Source: Fibrobacter succinogenes
GTDB taxonomy: Bacteria > Fibrobacterota > Fibrobacteria > Fibrobacterales > Fibrobacteraceae
Reading direction: 5' to 3'
NCBI GenBank assembly: GCA_902761355.1
Contig: CACWJY010000003.1
Span: 124,001 to 188,000, forward strand
DNA length: 64,000 bases
The translations under genes and the position numbers were made by a program. The notes beneath the pieces were generated by a model that worked only from the letters and a program-made list of their open reading frames with translations, searched no databases and had not been told where the DNA came from. Below, piece after piece: positions 9,883 through 20,728 of this stretch; the stretch's first letter is position 1, and each line of letters starts with the position of its first letter.

Positions 9883-9928
9883 AAAAAAAAACGCAAAAGA
9901 CCCCCCGGATCGCTCCGGAGGGTCTTTG
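9883..9928 (-). terminator. Rho-independent terminator of the tRNA-Ser gene
   Basis: On the minus strand a GC-rich hairpin (AAAGACCCTCCGGA paired with TCCGGGGGGTCTTT, loop GCGA) is followed by T8 at 9883-9890. It starts 4 bases after the tRNA 3' end. Confidence 0.9.
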
Positions 9929-9931
9929 CAG

Positions 9932-10020
9932 CGGGAAGAGCGAGATTCGAACTCGCGATAGGATTAAGTCCTATACGTCCTTAGCAGGGACGCGCCTTCG
10001 GCCAGCTCGGCCATCTTCCC
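9932..10020 (-). tRNA. tRNA-Ser (anticodon GCT)
   Basis: 89 bases. The acceptor stem GGGAAGA pairs with TCTTCCC and G is the discriminator. The D arm is GCCGAGCTGGCCGAAGGC-like, the anticodon loop is CTGCTAA with anticodon GCT, there is a long variable arm typical of class II tRNA, and the T arm contains GTTCGAATC. It reads AGC/AGT. The 3' CCA is not encoded (CTG follows). Confidence 0.96.
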
Positions 10021-10158
10021 ATCTTGGGGACACAAATTTTAGATAAAATTCGGCGATTTTTCAAGGGTAACGGCACAAAAAAGGCTAAAATTAACCCCAT
10101 AACCCCTCGTTTTTTTACATTCTGTAGAGCAAAAATCCAAAATTTCTACATTTTTTAT

Positions 10159-13100
10159 ATGCGTCACTTCTCTAAACTGTTCAAAATCGTGGCCGCGTTC
10201 GCTCTGGTCGGCCTGATTTGCTGCATTCCCGCCTATATTGTCGTCTTCAAGATTTTGCCCACGCAGGATCCCGACAACCAATTCAACCGTGCAACCATCT
10301 TGCAGGTACTTTCGGGCGAAACCCGCGTCTACTACAATGACGGTGAACAGCTTTTGGGAGCGTTTTTCGACGCCAACCACCGTGTGTACGTGCCTTACGG
10401 CGACATCCCAGCAAATATCGTGAACGCCCTGATTGCCGCCGAAGACGCCGGCTACTGGCACCACAACGGATTCAGCATTTACGGCTTTACCCGCGCCATG
10501 GTCTCCAACATCAAGAGCGGCCACATGCGGCAGGGCGGTTCTACGCTAACCCAACAGACCGTCAAAAACATCTTTGGACGCGAAGAGAGGAGCATCAAGG
10601 AAAAGTGGAAGGAACTCATCAACGCGCTCCGCATGGAGAGCCACTTTAGTAAAGAAGACATCCTGGAATTCTACCTGAACCAGTTCCATGTCTCGGGAAC
10701 GGGAAAGGGTGTCGCCATCGCCGCACAGTATTTCTTTAACAAGGAACTCAAGGACCTGACGCTTGCCGAATGCGCCTTTATCGCAGGCTCCGTAAAGGGC
10801 CCCTTTAACTACGACCCGTTTATCCAGCGCAACGCCGAACGCCGCAAAAAGGCTCTCGCCCGCGGCAAGGAACGCCTTGAATACGTGCTCGGCCGCATGG
10901 TCGAAGAAAACTACATTTCTGAAGAAGACATGAGCGAGGCGCTCGCCAAGCCGCTGGAATTCAACCACGGCAATTTCCGCTTTAGCGTAAGCACCATGCT
11001 CGACCGCATCGAAGAAAAACTCGACGGCGAATATTTCCAGAAACAATTCGAAAGCGAAGGAATCGAAGACTGGCGCAAGGCTCAGCTCTCGATTACCACG
11101 ACCATAGACGCTAGGAGCCAGGATGCCGCAAAGACGGCGCTCCAGGCAAACATCAGCAGCCTGCAGATGCAGCTGGGCGGTTTCGTGCTCCCCAAGGCGC
11201 AGTTCGCAAACCGCGCTCAGACGGCGCGCAAGGGCGACTATCTGTACGGTACCATCGACAGCATCATGGTCGACGACAAGGGCAATCTCAAGTCGCTCCA
11301 GCTTAACTTCGGACAGCTCAAGGGAATGGTCTCCGAAGCAGCCGTCAAGGACTTCGCGAAAAAAGCCGGCGGCGACGTGAACAAGATTCTCGCCCCGCAA
11401 CTCAAGAAGGGCGCCATCCTGTTGGTGAGCGTGATGGACGACAAGACCGTCGACGGGTTCGCCCCCTGCCAGATCGAAACCGAGCCTGTGCTGCAAGGCG
11501 GCCTATTCGCCATTCAGAACGGAAACGTAATTGCAAGCCAGGGCGGATTCCACAACACCGGATTTGACCGTAGCTTTAAGGCTGTGCGTCAGCTGGGTTC
11601 CAGCTGGAAACCGATTCTGTACGCCCTTGCGCTCAAGTACCACTGGAATTACCTGGACATGCTGGAGAACGACTTTAACGTTTTCCAGTTCACCAACCAG
11701 TTCTATTTTCCGCGTCCCGACCATAAGAACAAAGGCGATGTCGTAAGCATCGCCTGGGCGACAACCCGTTCCGAAAACATCGCGAGCATCTGGCTTTTGG
11801 AACACCTGCTCGACAAGCTCTCGCTCGAAGAATTCAACGAGATTGCCGCCGAGAACGGCTACGCCCGCGAAGAGAACGAAGAAACCAAGAAATACTTTGA
11901 ACGCCTGCGCGACAAGTTCGGCCTGATTCTCAAGGAAGAAACCAAGCGCGAAATCGAGTTCACCAAGGCACGCGACGCCCTTGCCGAACGCTACAAGAAC
12001 GAAGGCAAAGAAGACAAGGCGCTCGACGTGATGAACCTGCGCTACGGAACCTTTAACGACCTCGCGGTCAAGCAGGCGAAAAAGGATTCGAAGATTATCG
12101 GATTCATCAACCACAACTACAAGCACTATGCCGAAATCCTGCGTAACCGCCAGGCCCAGGAACTGGACCCGACGATTGAACTTGCGCCGATTGACTCGGT
12201 GGTGCTGTACAACCACTTTACGCTCGCCGACATGAAGCGCCTTTCGACGATGATCGAACCGGTCGATAGCGAAGTCGATTACCTGGACGCCGAACATCTA
12301 CGCTACTGGCCCGACTTTAGGCGTTCACTCTCGTTCGCGGAATACGCACGGTTCGCAAAAGAAATCGGTATTCGCCAGAAACTGCAGAAAGTATTCAGCA
12401 TGCCGCTCGGCGTAAACGACATCACGCTCGCCGAAATATCCACCGCCTACCAGACGATGCTTACGGGCAAGGTATTCAAGTGCCTGGACGGCGACTGGAC
12501 CGAGCCCTGCTTTATCAAGGAAATCAAGAACCGTGACGGCAAGGTGATCTTTAGGAACAAGACCGAAAGCAAGGTGGTGCTCGGCGACACGATTACCTCG
12601 CAGATGGCAGTAATGCTGCATTCCGTGTTCGTGAACGGTACAGCCCGCAGCCAGTACAGCAGCATGACGGTGACCTCGCCCGATAGCGCAATTACATTGC
12701 GTTACCCGGCACTCGGAAAGACCGGTACTACCAACGACTACCGCAACGTGGCCTTCATGGGAGCACTCCCCACTTATGTAGAAACGAAGAACGGCATCTC
12801 TACTGATTCCGTAGTCGCTATCGGAAGCTACGTCGGCTTTGACGACAACAAGCCGCTTAAATCCGGCCGCACGCGCATTGCAGGCGCAAGCGGCGGCCTT
12901 CCGCAATGGGCCGACTTTGCCAAGAAAGAAATCGCGATTCTCGGAATCCCCGAAAAAATCGACTTCCTCGATATTTCGATGCTTGCCGCAGGCGAAGTGC
13001 CGCTGGTGCTCCCCAACGAACGCGGCCAGCTGACGGTAGACCCCATGAGCGGAAGCGTCATGGCAGGCGCAGGCGCCGAACAGGGACGTCCGCTCCCGTG

Positions 13101-13521
13101 GATCGACGTTCCGGGATTCACGCCGCCGCAGGTACAGAGCGCCGCCGCAGAAACAGCCGCCGAAAACGGAATCATGATAAGCCTTCCGATGCCTGCCACG
13201 GCGGAACCTGCCGCAGTCGATTCTGCAGCTGCGCCCGCAACAGCAACAGCTGCTCCGCAAGCCACAGACAACGTAACAGAACAGGCGAATGTGGCCCCGA
13301 GTACAGCCACGGCAACTGCACCGACGAATGCGCCGGCTGAAACTCCAGCTGCCGTTACGCCGGCTCCCGCAACAGTCCAACCCGTCGCGCAGCCGGCTAC
13401 TCACGCCCCTGCCCCTCAGCCGGCGCAACCGAAGGCCGCTGCCATGCCCAAGGATGACGACTGGGATCTGCCGGAAGGATTTGACAACAAGAACGCATTC
13501 GTGCCGATCGAAGCAGAATAA
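10159..13521 (+). CDS. Class A penicillin-binding protein (PBP1A type), enlarged
   Basis: 1120 aa from the ATG at 10159. The open frame reaches back to 10024 near the tRNA, but this ATG gives a clean cytoplasmic stub and one membrane helix (about 10-32). The GT51 transglycosylase domain shows EDAGYWHHNG (95 on) and RQGGSTLTQQTVKN. The transpeptidase domain has SSWK with Ser481, SEN at 538-540 and KTGTT at 854-858. SxN and KTG are 314 residues apart, with a Lys/Glu-rich helical insert between them. An Ala/Pro/Thr-rich tail covers about 990-1120. It polymerises and crosslinks peptidoglycan. No clear ribosome binding site. Confidence 0.93.
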   Translation: MRHFSKLFKIVAAFALVGLICCIPAYIVVFKILPTQDPDNQFNRATILQVLSGETRVYYNDGEQLLGAFFDANHRVYVPYGDIPANIVNALIAAEDAGYWHHNGFSIYGFTRAMVSNIKSGHMRQGGSTLTQQTVKNIFGREERSIKEKWKELINALRMESHFSKEDILEFYLNQFHVSGTGKGVAIAAQYFFNKELKDLTLAECAFIAGSVKGPFNYDPFIQRNAERRKKALARGKERLEYVLGRMVEENYISEEDMSEALAKPLEFNHGNFRFSVSTMLDRIEEKLDGEYFQKQFESEGIEDWRKAQLSITTTIDARSQDAAKTALQANISSLQMQLGGFVLPKAQFANRAQTARKGDYLYGTIDSIMVDDKGNLKSLQLNFGQLKGMVSEAAVKDFAKKAGGDVNKILAPQLKKGAILLVSVMDDKTVDGFAPCQIETEPVLQGGLFAIQNGNVIASQGGFHNTGFDRSFKAVRQLGSSWKPILYALALKYHWNYLDMLENDFNVFQFTNQFYFPRPDHKNKGDVVSIAWATTRSENIASIWLLEHLLDKLSLEEFNEIAAENGYAREENEETKKYFERLRDKFGLILKEETKREIEFTKARDALAERYKNEGKEDKALDVMNLRYGTFNDLAVKQAKKDSKIIGFINHNYKHYAEILRNRQAQELDPTIELAPIDSVVLYNHFTLADMKRLSTMIEPVDSEVDYLDAEHLRYWPDFRRSLSFAEYARFAKEIGIRQKLQKVFSMPLGVNDITLAEISTAYQTMLTGKVFKCLDGDWTEPCFIKEIKNRDGKVIFRNKTESKVVLGDTITSQMAVMLHSVFVNGTARSQYSSMTVTSPDSAITLRYPALGKTGTTNDYRNVAFMGALPTYVETKNGISTDSVVAIGSYVGFDDNKPLKSGRTRIAGASGGLPQWADFAKKEIAILGIPEKIDFLDISMLAAGEVPLVLPNERGQLTVDPMSGSVMAGAGAEQGRPLPWIDVPGFTPPQVQSAAAETAAENGIMISLPMPATAEPAAVDSAAAPATATAAPQATDNVTEQANVAPSTATATAPTNAPAETPAAVTPAPATVQPVAQPATHAPAPQPAQPKAAAMPKDDDWDLPEGFDNKNAFVPIEAE

Positions 13522-13552
13522 TTCTTAGCAAAAGCAATTGCTAGTTAGAATA

Positions 13553-13592
13553 TGGGTAGTTTGCAAATTATGGCAAATTGCCCATTTTTTAT
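13553..13592 (+). terminator. Terminator after the PBP gene
   Basis: 12-bp imperfect stem (TGGGTAGTTTGC with GCAAATTGCCCA, two G-T type mismatches), 8-base loop, then TTTTTT. It lies 32 bases beyond the stop. Confidence 0.75.
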
Positions 13593-13671
13593 TATTTTAT
13601 AGAAGCAATGCTTCAAAGTTTTTCTTATTCCGATTAAGAGGGACTCCATAGGTGTTTTATGAAAGGGGATC

Positions 13672-14760
13672 ATGATGCTTACGAAAAAAATTATCATTGC
13701 CAACTTATTTTGCGCAGCAGTATTTTTATCACTTTGTGCCTGTTCAAACGACATCACCAAAGTTGATGCCAAAGAGATTGATTCTTTGACTGCGAATCAA
13801 GTTTCCCGCGACACCATTACAAAAATCGACACTGTTTTTAAAACAGATACAATCCTCCAATTAAATACAGTCACCACACTAGATACCTTGATCAAATTAG
13901 ATACTGTTTTGGAATTAGACACTATCCTTAAAATTGATACTCTAGAAATCGAAAAACCTGTAAAACTAAACAAGTGTCGCACCGATTTTGACGCACCCAT
14001 TATTCCCGCACAATCCCTCTTCTGGGGAAATTCCCTCTTGGCCGGATATGGCACTTTTGGTGTGAGCGCCTCAAACAATGCCAACGATTATTTCGCCCAT
14101 ATCAAGAATTATTTCGATTCTAACGAAATCCCATTCGAAGTCCATAAGATAAACGGGTCTTACGAAAACATGTTAAGCGTTCAGGAAAAAGAGGAATACT
14201 TTGAACAAACTGTCATGCCGTTCATAAACGATTCAACAAACTTAGTTGTTATCCAGCTGGGCGACAATGTAAACGAAGAACAGGAATTCATTATTCTAAA
14301 AGAAAGCATCGAATCCATGCTGAACCAAATCTGCGGTATCGCCAAGAACGCCAAAGTCCTGTGGGTTGGCGAATGGTACGCCTCTATTCCAAAGCAACAG
14401 CTCCTTAAAGAAGAAGCCGAAAAATTCGGCGTTACCTTTATTGATATTTCGGACTTAAACAATTCCGAGAACCAGGCCCGTATAGGGGATATTGTCGAAT
14501 ATCCAGAGCAGCGACAGTTTTCCATGAAATACGAATCCTATAAAAGCGACGGAGACTCTCTCGAAATCACCTTTTCTGCCAATAACTCACCATACACAGC
14601 CAAAATCAAGGTTGACGATTTTTCTGACGATACGGAAACACAAACCATATCTTGGACGGGAAAACAATTCATTGTTAATGACGCGGGTACAGCAAGTCAC
14701 CCCAACGACAAGGCTTTCAAGCAAATCGCAGAACGTATTCTTGAAGCACTGGGATATTAA
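13672..14760 (+). CDS. SGNH/GDSL-like hydrolase lipoprotein with hexapeptide-repeat stalk
   Basis: 362 aa. Signal peptide with a lipobox (LSLC or LCAC, Cys22/24). Residues 47-94 are eight perfect-period hexapeptides of the form D/N-T-hydrophobic-x-x-hydrophobic (DTITKI, DTVFKT, DTILQL ..), likely a beta stalk. The C-terminal domain has an SGNH look: FWGNSLLAGYG (Ser121 as nucleophile candidate), QLGDNVN as block III, and SHPND as block V with the His. In Fibrobacter such proteins are often polysaccharide or acyl esterases; the substrate is not visible here. AAAGGGGA precedes the ATG. Confidence 0.7.
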   Translation: MMLTKKIIIANLFCAAVFLSLCACSNDITKVDAKEIDSLTANQVSRDTITKIDTVFKTDTILQLNTVTTLDTLIKLDTVLELDTILKIDTLEIEKPVKLNKCRTDFDAPIIPAQSLFWGNSLLAGYGTFGVSASNNANDYFAHIKNYFDSNEIPFEVHKINGSYENMLSVQEKEEYFEQTVMPFINDSTNLVVIQLGDNVNEEQEFIILKESIESMLNQICGIAKNAKVLWVGEWYASIPKQQLLKEEAEKFGVTFIDISDLNNSENQARIGDIVEYPEQRQFSMKYESYKSDGDSLEITFSANNSPYTAKIKVDDFSDDTETQTISWTGKQFIVNDAGTASHPNDKAFKQIAERILEALGY

Positions 14761-14819
14761 CAAACCCATTATTACTATATTAAGGGTGTTTGAATTTTAT
14801 TTTTTCAAAACACGCTTTT

Positions 14820-16040
14820 ATGACCTTGAATAAAACTTCCGCCTACCATTTTATTTTTGCGACAGCATTCATGCTGACGGCGTGCGTAGGGAATGCACCC
14901 ACGCCAGAAACAAATCCTCAGGCAGAAACACCTGATGCCGCAGAAACCTCGGCGCCTAACGCAACGGAGGCGCCCGCTACTCAAGGCCAAAAGTCTGCGG
15001 AACAGGGCAACACACAGACCAGCGACGTTTACTTTAATTCGCAGGCACTCGACAGCCACCGTCTTGCAACCCCCGAAAACATTCCAACGGCAAACACCAC
15101 GGCACAGCCCCTCACAAGCAACAACAAGACGCCTGCCGATCCTTACACCGACATTCCGGCACTCATTCAAAGCATCTTTGATTACGCCGACGCCTTGTAC
15201 AAGGCCGGCTATACGGATTCTGCGACAGCCTACCTGGAACGTTTCCGCGTCATTAAGCCCCTGTGGGCACAGTGGGAAACCAAGGCCGACTCGATGCTGA
15301 ACGAATTCGGCAAGACCCGCGCCGAAAAGGCAAAGGCCTTTGAGCCGATGGTATTCCAGATTCAGAACATGAACCGCGCCAGTTCCGACTACGGACTCGT
15401 TGCCGAAACAGCCGACAGCCTGATTGCGCTTGCCCCGGGAGATTCCCTGACGCAATGGGCCAAATCGCAAAAGGAACTGGCCTACAAGAATACGCTTGCC
15501 AAGGCGAAAAAGGAATACGCCGCCATCAAGGCGCTCGCCGACAACCAGGCGCAATTTGCCGAAGCCGAAAAGCAGGCGGTGACATTCCAGATGCGTTACC
15601 GCGACTTTGAAGAAGCGCTCCAGATTCAGGCGCTGATTGACCATATCAGGGAGCTTGCGCAGTCGAACGATGCCGCAGCGGCCAAGTACTGGGAATCAAA
15701 CGACCCCGCCCAAGCACTCGCCAAGGCCGACTCACTTTTGCAGAAAGAAAAGTTCACCGAAGCCAAGGAACTTTTGAACAAGCTTAAATCCAGCAAACTC
15801 CGCAAAGAAGCCGTCGAGCGCTACACTAAGCTCGCGGACGCTTACTGCACCAAGCAACGCAAGGCGACCAGCCAAACATTCGCCAAGGCACAAAAGCAAA
15901 AGGATGCCGCCAAAAAGAAAAAGTTGCTGCAAGAGGCCATTGCACCGCTGGACAAGTGCCTGACAGAATACCCTGAAAATCCGCAGAAACAGAAAGTCAT
16001 CGAAAACAAGCAGTTCCTAGAAAAAGAACTCGCAAAATAA
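14820..16040 (+). CDS. Lipoprotein with TPR-like/helical repeats, function unknown
   Basis: 406 aa from the ATG at 14820, chosen because it gives a compact signal peptide ending in the lipobox LTAC. A Thr/Ala/Pro-rich spacer (about 25-110) is followed by helical repeats with TPR flavour (ALYKAGYTDSATAYLERF, LLQKEKFTEAKELLNKL, LDKCLTEYPENPQ) and coiled-coil stretches. Its likely place is the inner leaflet of the outer membrane facing the periplasm, perhaps as a scaffold. The rrf2 gene follows after 24 bases, so co-transcription is possible. Confidence 0.7.
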   Translation: MTLNKTSAYHFIFATAFMLTACVGNAPTPETNPQAETPDAAETSAPNATEAPATQGQKSAEQGNTQTSDVYFNSQALDSHRLATPENIPTANTTAQPLTSNNKTPADPYTDIPALIQSIFDYADALYKAGYTDSATAYLERFRVIKPLWAQWETKADSMLNEFGKTRAEKAKAFEPMVFQIQNMNRASSDYGLVAETADSLIALAPGDSLTQWAKSQKELAYKNTLAKAKKEYAAIKALADNQAQFAEAEKQAVTFQMRYRDFEEALQIQALIDHIRELAQSNDAAAAKYWESNDPAQALAKADSLLQKEKFTEAKELLNKLKSSKLRKEAVERYTKLADAYCTKQRKATSQTFAKAQKQKDAAKKKKLLQEAIAPLDKCLTEYPENPQKQKVIENKQFLEKELAK

Positions 16041-16064
16041 ATTCTCGATATAAGGATATACACC

Positions 16065-16508
16065 ATGAGAGTTTCTACCAAAGGCCGCTACGCACTCCGC
16101 GTCATGATTGTTCTTGCCGAAAAGGGCCAGGACAACTATATCAAGTTACACGAAATGGCAGAACAGCAGGGGATTTCGGAAAAGTACCTTGAAGGAATCC
16201 TTGGAACTCTCGTACGTGCGGGCCTTTTGGAAGGCGCCCGTGGAAAAGCCGGCGGTTACAAGCTCAACTGCGACCCCAAAAAATGCAGCGTATGGGATAT
16301 TTTATCACTTACCGAAACATCCGTTTCGCCAGTGGCATGCCTTGACGACAACCCCAACCGTTGCGAACGTGCGGAATCCTGCGTTACGTTGCCCATTTGG
16401 AAAGAGCTGAATTCCATGATCAAGGATTACCTGAACAACGTGAAACTGGAACAGTTTATACGCAACTCCAAAAAATCCAAGGATAAAAACTGGAACTGCG
16501 GTTTTTAG
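16065..16508 (+). CDS. Rrf2 family transcriptional regulator (IscR-like, Fe-S sensing)
   Basis: 147 aa. Winged-helix opening MRVSTKGRYALRVMIVLAE, and wing GARGKAGGYKL. Three cysteines at 92, 100 and 106 (ACLDDNPNRCERAESC) match the spacing class of IscR [2Fe-2S] ligands, so redox or iron-sulfur sensing is likely. No suf/isc genes are in the window, so the regulon cannot be named. Confidence 0.88.
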   Translation: MRVSTKGRYALRVMIVLAEKGQDNYIKLHEMAEQQGISEKYLEGILGTLVRAGLLEGARGKAGGYKLNCDPKKCSVWDILSLTETSVSPVACLDDNPNRCERAESCVTLPIWKELNSMIKDYLNNVKLEQFIRNSKKSKDKNWNCGF

Positions 16509-16516
16509 AATTTGTA

Positions 16517-16549
16517 TAAAAAAAGACCTGCCAAGGAGTAAGGCAGGCC
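16517..16549 (-). terminator. Terminator on the minus strand after a possible small gene
   Basis: Reading the minus strand, CCTGCC (16547-16542) and GGCAGG (16532-16527) with a 9-base loop are followed by TCTTTTTTT. It closes transcripts coming from the 16589-16840 region. It sits 9 bases after the rrf2 stop, but the T-run is on the minus side. Confidence 0.65.
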
Positions 16550-16588
16550 CCGTGCTTTATCAGCACAGTAGGGAGGATTTTTTTGTCC

Positions 16589-16840
16589 TTAGGCGGGAAC
16601 GGCACGCCAGCGGAAAACAAATCTCAATGTCATTCGCCAAGTAGAACGGCAAACCACCAAAAAACGTAGCCACCTTGTCCTTAAGCTAATGGACTTGGCT
16701 TTTTTAATTCCAGGAAAATCTCCTTCGCTGTCATTTCGTAAAGCCCAATCCAGATAAACAAGCATCACGATTTCCAACCCCGCAATGCACATGAGCTTAA
16801 ACAACATTACTGTTGTTTCGTAATTTGACGGTGCAAACAT
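16589..16840 (-). CDS. Possible small membrane protein, unrecognised
   Basis: 83 aa. One hydrophobic segment (VMLFKLMCIAGLEIVMLVYLDWAL, split by a few polar residues, residues 11-34) is followed by a basic tail rich in Arg and Trp. A GGGGTTGGA stretch sits close before the ATG. Support that the strand is transcribed comes from the terminator at 16517-16549. No family is recognised and the tail looks poorly conserved in style, so this could be a decayed or spurious frame. The 214 bases between this ORF and secA hold only the secA terminator. Confidence 0.35.
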   Translation of the reverse strand: MFAPSNYETTVMLFKLMCIAGLEIVMLVYLDWALRNDSEGDFPGIKKAKSISLRTRWLRFLVVCRSTWRMTLRFVFRWRAVPA

Positions 16841-16967
16841 TCCAACCCCGTATAGTTAATACCAACTACACAAACCCAAAAACCGCGCCAAATATAAATA
16901 AAAGGGATGGGCGTTGTCAACATCACAACACCTCACGCTCAAAAATACTTCTTGTTTTTTTCTTACC

Positions 16968-17002
16968 TAAAAAAATCCCGATGCCGTTGCGACATCGGGA
17001 TT
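16968..17002 (-). terminator. Rho-independent terminator of secA
   Basis: Minus strand hairpin TCCCGATG / CATCGGGA with a 9-base loop and following T7, 54 bases beyond the secA stop. Confidence 0.9.
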
Positions 17003-17056
17003 AATTTATTCTAAATAAATCTGCTAAGGCGCCATTTGGCGCGGCCTTACAGGGAC

Positions 17057-20038
<2,982 letters not shown>

Positions 20039-20150
20039 CTTTTTCCTTTTTACGGCCGAGGGCACAGCCCGCGGTCTCTGATTAAAAATTTACGGGGAGA
20101 ATTTAGCAAATTGCATGCCAATTCAAAATCGTTTAGTCTTGAAACAGGGG

Positions 20151-20705
20151 CTATTGCTGAATCTGCTGCAAAATCTGGGCCAGCATCGCCTTGCAGCCCT
20201 CGTTTACATCGTCCCAAGTGGCGACAAAATCGCCAGTGTACCAGGGATCCGCCACGTCACGGCTCTTGAGCGCCCAATCCATGAGGAGCGAAACCTTGCG
20301 GTTTTCGGGATTTCGGCTTGAAACACCCGCCGGATTTTTGGTGGGAATGCCCGCGCCACCTGTTTCACGAGCATACACGTCGGCCGGCAAAATCCAGCGG
20401 AGGTTGCGCAAATTGTTACGGTCCATGAGCACAATGTAGTCGTAATACTCGTAATCGCGGGCAGTCATCTGGCGCGCCGTTTTCCCGGAGCAATCGATCC
20501 CGTGCATGGCAAGCATGCGGCGTGCCGGCGGGTAAACCGGATTCCCGATTTCTTCGGTGCTCGTCGCGGCGCTCGCAATTTCGAATTCTACATCCGCTAA
20601 AGGCGAATCGGCAGGCAAATCCCGCACCAACTTTTTCATCACGAATTCAGCCATCGGGCTTCGGCAAATGTTCCCGTGGCACACAAACAGAATCTTGATC
20701 TTCAT
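20151..20705 (-). CDS. Low-molecular-weight protein-tyrosine phosphatase
   Basis: 184 aa. P-loop VCHGNICRSP with catalytic Cys9 and Arg15, and the general-acid Asp in ADPWYTGDF. These enzymes dephosphorylate tyrosine kinases of exopolysaccharide systems or low-mass substrates; no cognate kinase is in the window. Insertions in the middle (RETGGAGIPTKNPAG..) make it longer than the usual 150-160 aa. Confidence 0.92.
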   Translation of the reverse strand: MKIKILFVCHGNICRSPMAEFVMKKLVRDLPADSPLADVEFEIASAATSTEEIGNPVYPPARRMLAMHGIDCSGKTARQMTARDYEYYDYIVLMDRNNLRNLRWILPADVYARETGGAGIPTKNPAGVSSRNPENRKVSLLMDWALKSRDVADPWYTGDFVATWDDVNEGCKAMLAQILQQIQQ

Positions 20706-20728
20706 GCAGACAAACTAATCTAATTCTT

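Noticed and set aside
10024..10158. Upstream start of the PBP at 10024
   Set aside because: It would begin with a TTG 4 bases from the tRNA gene and add 45 basic residues before the membrane helix; the ATG at 10159 is more natural.
16861..16967. Small RNA or riboswitch between the secA terminator and the 83-aa frame
   Set aside because: No stable hairpin set or known riboswitch core could be seen in this AT-rich stretch.
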